Source: Pseudomonas sp. GD03919 | GTDB lineage: Bacteria; Pseudomonadota; Gammaproteobacteria; Pseudomonadales; Pseudomonadaceae | DNA length: 64,000 nucleotides | Assembly (NCBI RefSeq): GCF_029814935.1 | Contig: NZ_CP104582.1 | Location: forward strand, 2,790,001-2,854,000 | Direction of reading: 5' to 3' | In this document: piece by piece, positions 48,296-59,435 of the stretch | Layout: each line of letters begins with the position of its first letter | Numbering within the stretch: the first letter of the stretch is position 1 | The notes under the pieces: model-generated | Told to the model about the DNA's origin: nothing | Databases searched by the model: none | The model's input: the letters and a program-made list of their open reading frames with translations, nothing else | Position numbers and translations under genes: made by a program

Positions 48296-49425
48296 GCGGA
48301 TTCTCCTTCGGCGGCCAGGCAGTCAAGCAAAGCCTGGCCCATCAGCTCCCGGCGCCAGCCGCGCAGGGAGTCGGGCAATTGGTAAGGGCCATGCGGATAA
48401 CCACTTTTAAGCAAGGCTTCCAGGGTTTTCTTGCGCAACATCAGCTCCGGCACGATATCCAGCCGCTCACCCTCGCGCTGGCCGACGGCGCGCAGCTTCT
48501 TGAGCAACGCCGAGGCCTCGACCGGCAACGGCTCGGGCAGGGCTTCAGGCCATTGCGCAGGCGGCAGCGCCGCAGCCTCGTGAATCAGCTGTAGCAGGGT
48601 TTCGCCATCCTGACGCACGGTTTTCGGGTGCATGTCCTCGATACGCGCCAACGCCACCAGATTGTCCGGCTGGGTGCGCGCCAGCGGCCACAGCGAGTGC
48701 TCGCGCAGCACGCGGTTGCGCGGCTGATTGCGCGCCCGCGCCTCGCGCTCGCGCCAGGCGCACAGGGCGCGCAGCACGGCCTGCTGCTGACGCGACAATT
48801 TCCAGGCCAGCTTGGCTTCACGCCAGGCGTCCTCGGGCGCCACCTCGCGCCCCAGATTGGCCACCAGCTCGGCGCCGTCTTCAATTATCCACTCGACCTT
48901 CTGCGGCGCCAGACGCGCCATCAATGCGCGATATACCTCGACCAGATGCAGCACATCCTCGGCGGCGTAACGCACCTGCAGCTCGGACAGCGGCCGCTGC
49001 AACCAGTCGGAGCGGGTTTCGCCCTTGGGCAGCTCGATATCGAGCAGGGCCTGCACCAGGCGCGAGTAGCCCATGGAGAAACCGAGGTTGAGATAACCCG
49101 CCGCCAGTTGCGTATCGAACAGCGGCGCCGGCAGGCTGCCGCTCAGGCGCAGGAACACCTCCAGGTCTTCACTGCACGAATGCAGCACCTTGACCACGTT
49201 CGGTGCTTCGAGCAACGCAGCGAAAGGCCGCCAGTCGCTGATGCGCAAGGGGTCGATCAGATAGGCGCCGTCGCCACTGCTGACCTGCAGCAACCCGGCG
49301 ATGGGATAGAAGGTGTCGACGCGCATGAACTCGGTGTCCAGCGCGACGAAGGGCAGCGCCTGCCAGGCAGCGCAATGCTCGGCCAGGCTGGCGTCGTCGA
49401 GAATCCAGTGAATGTCGTTAGCCAC
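48292..49425 (-). CDS. rnd: Ribonuclease D
   Basis: A 377-residue 3'-5' exoribonuclease that trims tRNA precursors. The DEDD acidic residues lie in [20 protein letters not shown] (Exo I), [17 protein letters not shown] (Exo II) and [19 protein letters not shown] (Exo III, with the catalytic Tyr). An HRDC domain follows (about 210-290). The start [18 protein letters not shown] has a plausible AGGAG-like GGGAGAG upstream. First gene of the rnd-ycgL operon. Confidence 0.96.
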   Translation of the reverse strand: MANDIHWILDDASLAEHCAAWQALPFVALDTEFMRVDTFYPIAGLLQVSSGDGAYLIDPLRISDWRPFAALLEAPNVVKVLHSCSEDLEVFLRLSGSLPAPLFDTQLAAGYLNLGFSMGYSRLVQALLDIELPKGETRSDWLQRPLSELQVRYAAEDVLHLVEVYRALMARLAPQKVEWIIEDGAELVANLGREVAPEDAWREAKLAWKLSRQQQAVLRALCAWREREARARNQPRNRVLREHSLWPLARTQPDNLVALARIEDMHPKTVRQDGETLLQLIHEAAALPPAQWPEALPEPLPVEASALLKKLRAVGQREGERLDIVPELMLRKKTLEALLKSGYPHGPYQLPDSLRGWRRELMGQALLDCLAAEGESA

Positions 49426-49552
49426 GCGGCTCTCCCATGAACAATGCCGCGCAGTATATATGCCCAGGCCATCGCACGGGGCGCGGCCTGCCGTCGACCA
49501 CAGGAACTGTGTAATCTGTGCCGCGCACCACCTCCGACACGGAAGAACAGCA

Positions 49553-50617
49553 ATGCTGAAAAAACTGCTTGCCCTGCTCGTCGTGCTGCTGGCCGCAGCG
49601 GCTGGTTATCTGGCCCTCACGCCCAGCCCGATCGACCCACTGCCCTGGGACGCTGCACCCGCCCCGGCGATGACTGGCGTGCTGGAGCCCAACGACACCC
49701 TGATGAAGGCCGAGCTGCTGGCAGGCGGCCAGGTTCACGGCCCGGAAGATACTGCAGTCGATGGCCAGGGCCGGGTCTACGCCGGCCTGCATGACGGGCG
49801 CATCGTCCGCGTGCTGGCAGACGACAGCCTGGAAACCTTCGCCGATACCGGCGGCCGCCCACTGGGCATGAACTTCGATGCCGATGGCAATCTGATCGTC
49901 GCTGACGCCTACAAGGGCCTGTTGAGCATCGACCCGCAGGGTATGATCAAGGTGCTTGCCACCGAGGCCGACGGCCTGCCCTTCGCCTTCACCGATGACC
50001 TGGATATCGCCAGCGACGGGACCATCTACTTCAGCGACGCCTCCTCACGCTTCCAGCAGCCGGACTACCTGCTCGACCTGCTCGAAGCCCGCCCGCATGG
50101 GCGCCTGCTCAGCTACGACCCGACCAGCGGCGAAACCCGCGTGCTGCTCAATGGCCTGTACTTCGCCAACGGCGTCGCCCTGTCGGCGAACGAGGACTTC
50201 GTGCTGGTCAACGAGACCTATCGCTATCGCATTACCCGCTATTGGCTCAAGGGTGACAAGGCCGGCCAGCACGACATCTTCATCGACAACCTGCCGGGCC
50301 TGCCGGACAACCTGCAGGGCGACCGCAACGGCACCTTCTGGGTCGCGCTGCCGACCCCGCGCAAGGCCGACGCCGACTTCCTCCATCGCCACCCCTGGCT
50401 CAAGGCACAACTGGCCAAGCTGCCGCGCGCGCTGTGGCCGAAAGCAATCCCTTATGGCCTCGCCATCGCCCTCAACGAGAACGGCGAGATCGTCCGAAGC
50501 CTGCATGACACCAGCGGCACACACCTGCGCATGGTCACCTCGGTGAAGCCGGTAGGCGACTACCTGTACTTCGGTAGCCTGGACAACGACCGTATCGGCA
50601 AACTGCAGATTCACTGA
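49553..50617 (+). CDS. SMP-30/strictosidine-synthase-like beta-propeller protein
   Basis: A 354-residue protein with an N-terminal membrane anchor or signal (LLALLVVLLAAAAGYLAL), then a six-bladed propeller (about 45-350) with HGPEDTAVDGQGRVYAGL, FTDDLDIASDGTIYFSDAS and YFANGVALSANEDFVLVNET, as in the strictosidine-synthase/gluconolactonase group. The true activity is probably lactone or ester hydrolysis on the periplasmic side. GGAAGAAC precedes the ATG. It is divergent from rnd. Confidence 0.87.
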   Translation: MLKKLLALLVVLLAAAAGYLALTPSPIDPLPWDAAPAPAMTGVLEPNDTLMKAELLAGGQVHGPEDTAVDGQGRVYAGLHDGRIVRVLADDSLETFADTGGRPLGMNFDADGNLIVADAYKGLLSIDPQGMIKVLATEADGLPFAFTDDLDIASDGTIYFSDASSRFQQPDYLLDLLEARPHGRLLSYDPTSGETRVLLNGLYFANGVALSANEDFVLVNETYRYRITRYWLKGDKAGQHDIFIDNLPGLPDNLQGDRNGTFWVALPTPRKADADFLHRHPWLKAQLAKLPRALWPKAIPYGLAIALNENGEIVRSLHDTSGTHLRMVTSVKPVGDYLYFGSLDNDRIGKLQIH

Positions 50618-50725
50618 GACGAGATGTCACCGGCGAATGACAGCGAAAAGGCGGAGCGGTCATTCGCGGTGGTGAGCCAAGCTGGTGGGCTGAAGCGGAT
50701 CGCCGCCCGGCCCACCCTAGCGTAG

Positions 50726-50743
50726 GGCGGGCTTCAGCCCGCC
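50726..50743. terminator. Hairpin between convergent genes
   Basis: GGCGGGCT pairs exactly with AGCCCGCC across TC. The unit CGTAGGGCGGGCTTCAGCCC is another dispersed Pseudomonas repeat type. It lies in the 145-base gap between two converging genes and may end both transcripts. No T-run follows. Confidence 0.5.
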
Positions 50744-50762
50744 AAATCGGAAGACTGCAGGC

Positions 50763-51443
50763 TCAGACCTTCTGCGCAATCCAGATGGTATGCCGCGTGC
50801 CTCTATTACCATGGGCATACACCTGCACCGCCTCGCCCTTGAAGCCGGCCTTGCGTATTTTCTCGGAAAAGGCGCGGTCGGCGCTGGACGACCACACCGC
50901 CAGCATGCCTTTGGGCCTTAACGCTTTGGCGCACTGACGCAGGCCGTCCATGCTGTACAGCCAGTCATTGCCCTTCTGAGTCAGCCCCTCGGGGCCGTTG
51001 TCGACATCCAGCATGATCGCGTCGTAGCACTGCTCGGCGGCCTGCAGCACCTTGGCGACGTCCTCCTGAATGATCACTGCACGCGGGTCATGCAACGGAT
51101 AACCGGACTTCGCCCCGAGCGGGCCACGGTTCCACTCGACCACCCCGGGCACCAGTTCGGCCACCGCCACCTCGGCATCCGCGCCCAGATGCTGCAGCGC
51201 CGAGGCCAGGGTAAAACCCATGCCCAGACCACCAATCAGCACCCGCACCTGCGGGCGACTGGCGATCTGCTTGCAGGGAATCGCGGCCAGGGCATCTTCC
51301 GAGCCGTGCATGCGCGTATTCATCAGTTGCCCGCCATCACCACCAGCGATCTTGATGACGAAATCCTCGCCGTATTCGAACAGGTTCAGCGCACGCTTCG
51401 TACCCGGGATCGGGGCAGTATCGAGCAGGACAAAGCGTTTCAT
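50763..51443 (-). CDS. Spermidine-synthase-like methyltransferase-fold protein
   Basis: A 226-residue protein. RVLIGGLGMGFTLASALQHL is the nucleotide-binding loop, AELVPGVVEWNRGPLG contains the acidic ribose contact and DAIMLDVDNGPEGLTQKGND replaces the spermidine-synthase catalytic block. It lacks the usual N-terminal beta domain, so polyamine synthesis is uncertain. The start MKRFVLLDTAPIPGTK was chosen over an ATG 28 codons upstream for alignment with the family. Confidence 0.83.
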   Translation of the reverse strand: MKRFVLLDTAPIPGTKRALNLFEYGEDFVIKIAGGDGGQLMNTRMHGSEDALAAIPCKQIASRPQVRVLIGGLGMGFTLASALQHLGADAEVAVAELVPGVVEWNRGPLGAKSGYPLHDPRAVIIQEDVAKVLQAAEQCYDAIMLDVDNGPEGLTQKGNDWLYSMDGLRQCAKALRPKGMLAVWSSSADRAFSEKIRKAGFKGEAVQVYAHGNRGTRHTIWIAQKV

Positions 51444-51573
51444 GCGTAACGACAACCTGTGTAACGCGCGTGAGGCCGGCAGCATGCCTGAATCGGCCAC
51501 GCAACACAGCCCCGCCAGAAACGACAAGGCCCCGCGTTGACACGCGAGGCCTCGTGGCTAAAAACGGGATCGA

Positions 51574-53238
<1,665 letters not shown>

Positions 53239-54093
53239 ATGTCATTGGCTCAACTGATCAGCACGCAAGACCTTCAACAGCGCCTGCAACAGGAAGATCT
53301 GCTGCTACTGGACTGTCGCTTCGCCCTCGAAGATCCCGCCTACGGGCGGCGCAGTTACCTCGAAGGGCATCTGCCAGGGGCACACTTTCTCGACCTCGAG
53401 CAGGATTTGTCCGCGCCAGTGATCAAAGGCGTGACCGGGCGCCATCCACTGCCCGACCCCAGCGCACTGGTCGAACGCCTGCGCAGTTGCGGCTTGCGCC
53501 AGGACAGCCAGGTGGTGCTGTACGACGATGGCCCCGGCGCCTTCGCCGCCCGCGCCTGGTGGTTGCTGGTGTGGCTGGGCAAACGTGACGGCCTCTATCT
53601 GCTCGACGGCGGCCTGAAAGCCTGGCGCGAAGCCGGCCTGGAATTGACCTGCGCAGCACCGGACAACGCCCCTGGCGACTTCTGCGCCGAACCCGATAAC
53701 AGCCTCGTACTGACCGCCGAGCAATTGGCCCTGCGCCTGGGCACAGCGGATCTGACCCTGCTGGACGCGCGGGCACTGCCGCGCTTTCTTGGCGAGGTCG
53801 AACCGATCGACCCGGTTGCCGGGCATATTCCCGGCGCGCAGTGCGCCGCGTTCACCGACAACCTGGGCGCCGATGGCCGCTTCCTCCCGGCAGATGAACT
53901 GCGCCAGCGTTTCGATGGCCTGCGCGGCGAACGCCCGCTGGAAAACCTGGTGGCTTACTGCGGCTCCGGCGTCACGGCTTGCCATAACCTGTTCGCCATG
54001 AGTCTCGCCGGCTATCCCCTGGCACCGCTCTATGCCGGCTCCTGGAGCGAATGGATCACCAACCCGGCACGTCCGGTTGCTACCGGCCAATGA
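53239..54093 (+). CDS. sseA: 3-mercaptopyruvate sulfurtransferase
   Basis: A 284-residue protein with two rhodanese domains (about 8-130 and 160-280). The catalytic loop CGSGVTACHNLFAM (Cys near 238) is the mercaptopyruvate type, not the thiosulfate type. GRRSYLEGHLPGAHFLDLEQ marks the first, inactive domain. It moves sulfur from 3-mercaptopyruvate to thiols or cyanide. The start MSLAQLISTQDLQQ was chosen for the GGAGGT seven bases upstream. Confidence 0.93.
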   Translation: MSLAQLISTQDLQQRLQQEDLLLLDCRFALEDPAYGRRSYLEGHLPGAHFLDLEQDLSAPVIKGVTGRHPLPDPSALVERLRSCGLRQDSQVVLYDDGPGAFAARAWWLLVWLGKRDGLYLLDGGLKAWREAGLELTCAAPDNAPGDFCAEPDNSLVLTAEQLALRLGTADLTLLDARALPRFLGEVEPIDPVAGHIPGAQCAAFTDNLGADGRFLPADELRQRFDGLRGERPLENLVAYCGSGVTACHNLFAMSLAGYPLAPLYAGSWSEWITNPARPVATGQ

Positions 54094-54281
54094 GCAGCGG
54101 TTTTAAGCACGAATCGAAATATGTCCGATAGCTCAAGTCAGCAATCAATTTAAAAACAGACCGTTACCGCTTAAATATCGCACTAGGCTTGAGAATGAGC
54201 GGCTAACTCCGCTCCCGGTGGAGTCTTTATCGAACAACGATCAGAAGCCCGGCCTCCACCGGCACCTTCCGCGAGGATGCC

Positions 54282-54761
54282 ATGGGAATAGCCGCCTGCG
54301 ATCTCAGCCAGCACGTGATCCGCCCGACCCTTGTCTACCTGCAGCGCCACAGCAACAGCGCCGAAGCCCTGCTACTCGGAGCTGCCGCTTGCCAGTCGGC
54401 GCTGGGCAGCGCGCTGGATACGCCGCAAGGCCATGGTTTGTATCGCATCAGCGAACCGGCCCACCAGATGCTCTGGGATCAATACCTGGCCTTCGATCCG
54501 GAGCTTGCCAGCCGTGTTCGAGGCCTTGCCAGCCAACACGCGTTTCTCGAAGCGCCGCACCTCGAACTGACGGTCAACCTACGCTATGCAACGGCCATTG
54601 CCTGGCTGCTGATCGAGCAGGAAAAGCTGACGCTGCCGGCCGCCGATGACGTACTGGCCATGGGCCGAATTTGGTGCAAGGTTTTTCAGCCGCAGGCAAG
54701 TCAGCAGGATTTCCTCGAGACCTGGCAGCGCTGCATCACCCCGGTGAGCCGGGTAGCCTGA
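54282..54761 (+). CDS. Conserved hypothetical protein
   Basis: A 159-residue soluble, mostly helical protein starting MGIAACDLSQHVIRPTLVYL. GLYRISEPAHQMLWDQYLAF and TAIAWLLIEQEKLTLPAADD look like conserved blocks of a Pseudomonas-specific family. No domain, signal or membrane segment is recognised. GCGAGGATGCC precedes the ATG. It stands between sseA and fadL, with 188 AT-richer bases upstream that probably hold its promoter. Confidence 0.75.
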   Translation: MGIAACDLSQHVIRPTLVYLQRHSNSAEALLLGAAACQSALGSALDTPQGHGLYRISEPAHQMLWDQYLAFDPELASRVRGLASQHAFLEAPHLELTVNLRYATAIAWLLIEQEKLTLPAADDVLAMGRIWCKVFQPQASQQDFLETWQRCITPVSRVA

Positions 54762-54912
54762 CCATTCAATCAGGAAATCAACTTCGTATTTTCCATACCT
54801 ATTTGCAGAAATTGTCTGACAATTCACTCAATATCATTGAACTTGTTTGCCTTGGCAGGGGGAAGGAAAAAAGGTAGCGTGCGCCGCTCGCCTCACCACA
54901 GGAGCCTTCCCC

Positions 54913-56172
54913 GTGAGCAAACGCCTTCTCAAGACCGGCCTGGCAGTTGCCATCACCGCCACCTCGGGCCATGGTTTCGCCAGCGGCTTCGCCCTCAACG
55001 AACAGAGCATTTCCGGCATGGGTACTTCCTTCGCCGGACGCTCGTCGTCCGCCGACGACGCCAGCACCGTGTTCGGCAACCCGGCCGGCATGGCCCGGCT
55101 CAAGCGCGACGAAGTGTATGTCGGCGCCGCCGCGATCCACGCCAGGAGCGACATCGACCGAGTCAGCGCCAGCTCCCCGGGCGGCCCGATCAGCGGCAGC
55201 AACGACGGCGACATGGTGCCGACCACCGGCGTGCCCATGGGCTACTACGTCAAACCGCTGGACGACAAGGTCGCCTTCGGTCTCGGCATCTACGTGCCCT
55301 TCGGCCTGATGACCGATTACGAACGCAGCTTCCAGGGCCGTTATCACGCCGACAAGAGCTACGTGCGGGTGATCACCGTGCAGCCGACCCTCAGCTATCG
55401 CTTCAACGACCAGTTGTCGGTCGGCTTCGGCCCGACCTTCAACCACATCGAAGGGGAACTGACTTCCTCCCTGTTCACGCCGCTCGGCGATGGCAAGGTG
55501 AAGGTCAAGGGTGACGACGTGGCCGTCGGCTTCAACGTCGGCGTGCTCTACGAGTTCACCCCGCAGACCCGCGCCGGCCTGACCTACCACTCGCGTGTCA
55601 AATACGAGCTGGAAGGCGACACCCGTGTCGAGGCCTCGCCGCTGGCCGGTATCGCCGGCAAGTACGACGCCAACCTGGATCTGACCACGCCCGAGTCGGT
55701 GGACATGTCCATCACCCACGAGCTGAACGACGCCTGGACGCTGTACGCCGGCAGCACCTGGACGCGCTGGAGCCGCTTCAAGGAAATCCGCGTGGAGAAC
55801 GATTCCACAACGCTGCCGGCCAACCTTTCCACCATCGTCGAAGAGCAGAACTGGCACGACACCTGGGCCCATGCGGTCGGTCTGTCGTACAAGGTCAGCC
55901 CGCAGTGGACGCTGCGCACCGGTATCGCCATCGACCAATCGCCGACCAACAACGTCGACCGCTCGCCGCGCGTGCCCTCCGGTGACCGCACCATCTTCAG
56001 CGTCGGCGCCGGCTGGAGCCCGACGCCAGACATGACCATCGACCTGGCCTACTCCTACCTGCAGGAAGAGTCGGTGGACGTGAATCAGCAGAGCCCGACC
56101 CGCGGTGACTACCATGCACGCTACAAGAACAGCGCACACGGCCTCGGTGCCTCACTCAGCTATCGCTTCTGA
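54913..56172 (+). CDS. fadL: FadL-family outer-membrane long-chain fatty acid transporter
   Basis: A 419-residue beta-barrel. After the signal peptide (to about residue 24, AVAITATSGHGFASG) come the hatch-domain motif NEQSISGMGTSFAGRSSSAD and FGNPAGMARLKRDEV, then 14 strands ending with GLGASLSYRF, whose terminal Phe is the outer-membrane signal. It imports long-chain fatty acids or other hydrophobic compounds. The start is GTG at 54913, eight bases after AGGAG; upstream in-frame codons are not family-like. Confidence 0.93.
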   Translation: MSKRLLKTGLAVAITATSGHGFASGFALNEQSISGMGTSFAGRSSSADDASTVFGNPAGMARLKRDEVYVGAAAIHARSDIDRVSASSPGGPISGSNDGDMVPTTGVPMGYYVKPLDDKVAFGLGIYVPFGLMTDYERSFQGRYHADKSYVRVITVQPTLSYRFNDQLSVGFGPTFNHIEGELTSSLFTPLGDGKVKVKGDDVAVGFNVGVLYEFTPQTRAGLTYHSRVKYELEGDTRVEASPLAGIAGKYDANLDLTTPESVDMSITHELNDAWTLYAGSTWTRWSRFKEIRVENDSTTLPANLSTIVEEQNWHDTWAHAVGLSYKVSPQWTLRTGIAIDQSPTNNVDRSPRVPSGDRTIFSVGAGWSPTPDMTIDLAYSYLQEESVDVNQQSPTRGDYHARYKNSAHGLGASLSYRF

Positions 56173-56179
56173 CAATACC

Positions 56180-56209
56180 GCTCACACGGCCAGGAACGAC
56201 CATGTGAGC
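56180..56209. terminator. Hairpin between convergent fadL and glutathione peroxidase genes
   Basis: GCTCACACGG pairs with CCATGTGAGC with one mismatch over ten bases and a ten-base loop. It starts eight bases after the fadL stop, followed by TTCTGCTCC. A weak terminator for fadL is the best reading. Confidence 0.5.
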
Positions 56210-56234
56210 TTCTGCTCCGCGCAAACGAGCCTGC

Positions 56235-56786
56235 TCAAGGCTGCGAGGCGATGGCCTTTTCAACAGCGGCGATCAACTCGGGATCGTCCGGCTTGGTCAG
56301 GCTGGAGAAACTGGCCACCACCTTGCCCTGGCGGTCGACCACGTACTTGAAGAAATTCCAGCGTGGCGCCCTGCTCTGCTTGGCCAGCCCCTTGAACAAG
56401 GGGATGGCATCAGTACCGGAAACAGGCTGCGGCTCGGTCATGGTGAAGGTTACGCCGTAATTGACGTAACACACGGTGGCGGTCTCCGTGCTGTCAGCGG
56501 ACTCCTGGCGAAAGTCATCGGACGGCACGCCCAGCACTTCCAGCCCCTGATCCTTGTAACGCTGATAAAGCGCTTCGAGCCCTTTGAACTGCGGGGTGAA
56601 ACCACAGAAGCTGGCGGTATTGACCACGATCAGAGGCTTGCCCGAGAACTGACAAAGTTCGATGTTCTCACCTTTGGCGCGCAGCTTGGGCAGTTCGCCC
56701 TGAAGCATGGCCGGACATTCGGCGGCCAGCACCGGCAATGCCAGACTGGACAGCAACAGGGAACAGGCAAGACGGCGAAGAAACAT
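56235..56786 (-). CDS. Periplasmic glutathione peroxidase (Cys type)
   Basis: A 182-residue protein with a signal peptide ([21 protein letters not shown]). The peroxidatic Cys is in [20 protein letters not shown], with the Gln/Trp partners in the later [14 protein letters not shown] block. FAxDF-type thioredoxin-fold sequence ([10 protein letters not shown]) supports the family. Cysteine replaces selenocysteine, so it probably uses thioredoxin-like reductants. The start was set six codons inside the longest frame, at the signal peptide. Confidence 0.9.
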   Translation of the reverse strand: MFLRRLACSLLLSSLALPVLAAECPAMLQGELPKLRAKGENIELCQFSGKPLIVVNTASFCGFTPQFKGLEALYQRYKDQGLEVLGVPSDDFRQESADSTETATVCYVNYGVTFTMTEPQPVSGTDAIPLFKGLAKQSRAPRWNFFKYVVDRQGKVVASFSSLTKPDDPELIAAVEKAIASQP

Positions 56787-56848
56787 GGCAGTGACCTCTG
56801 GCACTAACGCAATCGCATCACGCTACTCGCAGACCCGCCCTTAGGCAA

Positions 56849-56974
56849 CTAGCAGATACCAACGCCCAACTGCAGCAGGGCCAGTCCACCCTGACGCCAG
56901 CCCCACCAGGCCAGCGTCAACAACAAGCCGAAGCCCAGGGCCACGGCACTCAACGTCACTACCTGGCGGCTCAT
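56849..56974 (-). CDS. 41-residue membrane peptide coupled to MFS gene
   Basis: Its ATG overlaps the stop of the MFS transporter gene in an ATGA junction (56974-56971), and it ends at TAG 56849. The product begins MSRQVVTLSAVALGFGLLLT, continues LAWWGWRQGGLALLQLGVGI and ends in Cys: one clear membrane helix followed by a Trp/Arg boundary. The overlap, the hydrophobic pattern and the codon bias support translation. It could be a small subunit of the transporter. The remaining bases to the peroxidase gene hold nothing recognisable. Confidence 0.62.
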   Translation of the reverse strand: MSRQVVTLSAVALGFGLLLTLAWWGWRQGGLALLQLGVGIC

Positions 56975-58176
56975 GCCGGCGCACCCTGCAGCCGCGCCAC
57001 CGGCACTTCCCGTACCGGCCAGTTCAGCGCAGCGGCCATCAGGCTCAGGCCGACGGCAATCTGCCAGACCAGGTCATAGCTGCCGGTGGTGTCGTAAAGG
57101 TAGCCCCCCAGCCAGCCGCCAAGGAAGGAGCCGAGCTGGTGGAACAGAAAGACGATACCGCCAAGCATCGACAGATTGCGCACGCCGAACAGCGTCGCCA
57201 CGGTGCCGTTGGTCAGCGGCACGGTCGACAGCCACAGCAGGCCCATGGCAATGCCGAACAGGTAGGCGCTCCACTGCGTCAGCGGTGCCAGCAGAAACAG
57301 CGTGATCACCACGCCACGCAGCAGGTACAGCACGCTGAGCAAGCGCGGCTTGGCCATGCGCCCACCGAGCCAGCCGGCAATATAGGTGCCGAAGATATTG
57401 AACAGCCCCACCAGCGCCAGCACCGTGGTGCCGGTCAATGCGGGCAAATGGTGGTCGACCAGATAAGCCGGCAGATGCACGGCGACGAACACTACCTGAA
57501 ACCCACAGACGAAGAAGCCCAGCGCCAGCAGCCAGAACCCCGAGTGGCTGGCGGCCTCGCGCAGCGCTTCGACCAGCGTCTGCTGCGGACCGTTGCTGAC
57601 AGGTTGCGGCGCCTCCCTGATCATCGCCGCCAGCGGCAGAATCAACGCCACCAGCAGCCCCAGCGCGAGCAACGCAGCCGACCACCCCAGCCAACTGATC
57701 AGCCCGAGCGTACCGGGCAGCATGGCGAACTGACCGAAAGAGCCCGCCGCCGCCGCAATGCCCATGGCCATGCTGCGTTTTTCCACCGGTACGGCACGGC
57801 CGACAACGCCGAGAATCACCGAGAACGAGGTGCCGGACAGACCGATACCGATCAGCAGGCCGGCGCTCAGCGACAGTGACAGCGGCGAGTCGGCCATGCC
57901 CATGCACAGCAGCCCCAGTACGTAGAGCACACCACCGATGACGATGGCCTTGCGTGCACCGAAGCGGTCAGCCAGCGCGCCGGTGATCGGCTGCGCCAGG
58001 CCCCAGATCAGATTCTGCAGGGCGATGGCGAAGGCGAACACCTCACGCCCCCAGCCGAACTCGGCACTCATCGGCGGCAGGAACAAGCCGAAGCCATGGC
58101 GCGTACCCAGCGACAGCGCCAGGATCAGCGAGGCGCCGAGCAGCAGCCAGGTGGTGGAACGCCATGCAGTTGTCAT
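56971..58176 (-). CDS. MFS transporter
   Basis: A 401-residue, 12-helix permease. The start MTTAWRSTTWLLLGASLILA is followed by LGTRHGFGLFLPPMSAEFGW and ITGALADRFGARKAIVIGGV (MFS loop motif between helices 2 and 3). ESR-type selectivity cannot be read from sequence; monocarboxylate or oxalate/formate-like uptake resembles this subfamily. It is 49 bases downstream of the MarR gene and probably controlled by it. Confidence 0.92.
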   Translation of the reverse strand: MTTAWRSTTWLLLGASLILALSLGTRHGFGLFLPPMSAEFGWGREVFAFAIALQNLIWGLAQPITGALADRFGARKAIVIGGVLYVLGLLCMGMADSPLSLSLSAGLLIGIGLSGTSFSVILGVVGRAVPVEKRSMAMGIAAAAGSFGQFAMLPGTLGLISWLGWSAALLALGLLVALILPLAAMIREAPQPVSNGPQQTLVEALREAASHSGFWLLALGFFVCGFQVVFVAVHLPAYLVDHHLPALTGTTVLALVGLFNIFGTYIAGWLGGRMAKPRLLSVLYLLRGVVITLFLLAPLTQWSAYLFGIAMGLLWLSTVPLTNGTVATLFGVRNLSMLGGIVFLFHQLGSFLGGWLGGYLYDTTGSYDLVWQIAVGLSLMAAALNWPVREVPVARLQGAPA

Positions 58177-58225
58177 CGCTATCTCCAGCGTACGGTCGCC
58201 TGCGACCGTGTAAGCAGTAGGGCCA

Positions 58226-58630
58226 TCAGGCCAGTTCTTCGAGCAGGCTCATCAGCTCGGCGCGGCGCTCTGCGCCTAACCGGGCATTGAGTTCACGCTG
58301 CACCTGTTCCCACAGCGGCAACGCCTGCCCGATACGTTGCAGGCCGGCTTCCGTGAGCCGTACCTCGCGAGCGCGCAAGTCGCGCCCTTCACCCAGTTGC
58401 ACCAGTCCCTGCTCCTCCAGCACCCGCAGGTTGCGCCCCAGCGTGCTGCGATCGAGCCCCATGGCGTCGGCGAGCACAGAGATGCTCGACTGCGTGAGCC
58501 GCTGCACATGACGCAACAGGGAAAACTGCGCAGCACCGAGCCCGACGGCCGCGAGGGCATCGTCGTAACGACGGGTGACACCACGGCTGGCGCGGCGTAA
58601 TTGGGTGCAAAGACAGGAGGTCGGCAACAT
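58226..58630 (-). CDS. MarR-family transcriptional regulator
   Basis: A 134-residue winged-helix dimeric repressor. LGAAQFSLLRHVQRLTQSSI and LADAMGLDRSTLGRNLRVLE form the DNA-binding helices, and GRDLRAREVRLTEAG the wing. N-terminal cysteines (SCLCTQLRRASRGV) could act as redox sensors, as in OhrR/MarR proteins; this is an inference. It precedes the MFS gene on the same strand. Confidence 0.92.
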   Translation of the reverse strand: MLPTSCLCTQLRRASRGVTRRYDDALAAVGLGAAQFSLLRHVQRLTQSSISVLADAMGLDRSTLGRNLRVLEEQGLVQLGEGRDLRAREVRLTEAGLQRIGQALPLWEQVQRELNARLGAERRAELMSLLEELA

Positions 58631-58703
58631 AAATACAGGTATATACCCGCTTTAGCGATTGGCACTCATACAGTTACTCACTGCCTCGCCATAACAGTTG
58701 CAA

Positions 58704-59435
58704 TCAGAGACTCAGGGCCAGCGCCAGCAGCACGGCGCACTCACCCAGCTCGACCAGCGCGCCGGCCGTATCGCCGGTGGTGCCGCCCAGGCGCCGTAGC
58801 AACGCGCGGCGCAGCCAGATGAACAGCAGCAATGCCGTGGCCAACGCCAGCAGCCCCATCCAGCCGAACAGCAGCATGCCCAGCAGATGCACGCCCAGCA
58901 CCCAGGGCAATTGCCCGCGCGGCAGATGATCGACCAGCGCCTGGCCCAGCCCACCCACGCGCACATAAGGCGTGGTCGCCAGCAACAGCGGCAACAGGCT
59001 GCGCCCCAGCCAGGGCAGCAGCAGCAGGTAGATGCCCTGTCCGGCCTGTAGCAGCGTGAACAACGCAGCGAACTTGAGCAGCAACAGCAGCACCAGTACC
59101 ACCACCGCGATAGGGCCACTGCGCGGGTCCTTCATGATCGCCAGGGTACGCTCGCGATCTGCGAAGCCACCGACCCAGGCGTCGGCCGTATCGGCCAGAC
59201 CGTCCAGATGCAGGCCACCGCTCAAGCCCACCCACAGCGCCAGGATGATCGCCGCCTGCAACACCGCCGATGTCTGCCCCAACAGCAGATGAACGCCCCA
59301 CAGCAGCAGGCCGAGCAGCAGCCCCACCAGCGGGTACCAAAGCAGCGAGCGCCCCACCTGCTCGGGGGTCGGTATGCCCGGCAGGCTCACTGGAAGACGA
59401 GTAAGGAACTGCAAGGCGATCAGCAACGCAATCAT
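58704..59435 (-). CDS. cobS: Adenosylcobinamide-GDP ribazoletransferase
   Basis: A 243-residue membrane enzyme that joins alpha-ribazole to adenosylcobinamide-GDP to give adenosylcobalamin (phosphate). It is named cobV in Pseudomonas nomenclature. The signature is GGLHLDGLADTADAWVGGFA (about 77-96), followed by REKERTLAIM-like and MKDPRSGPIAVV. About six membrane helices. Its ATG overlaps the cobC stop by four bases. Last gene of the cobalamin run. Confidence 0.93.
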   Translation of the reverse strand: MIALLIALQFLTRLPVSLPGIPTPEQVGRSLLWYPLVGLLLGLLLWGVHLLLGQTSAVLQAAIILALWVGLSGGLHLDGLADTADAWVGGFADRERTLAIMKDPRSGPIAVVVLVLLLLLKFAALFTLLQAGQGIYLLLLPWLGRSLLPLLLATTPYVRVGGLGQALVDHLPRGQLPWVLGVHLLGMLLFGWMGLLALATALLLFIWLRRALLRRLGGTTGDTAGALVELGECAVLLALALSL

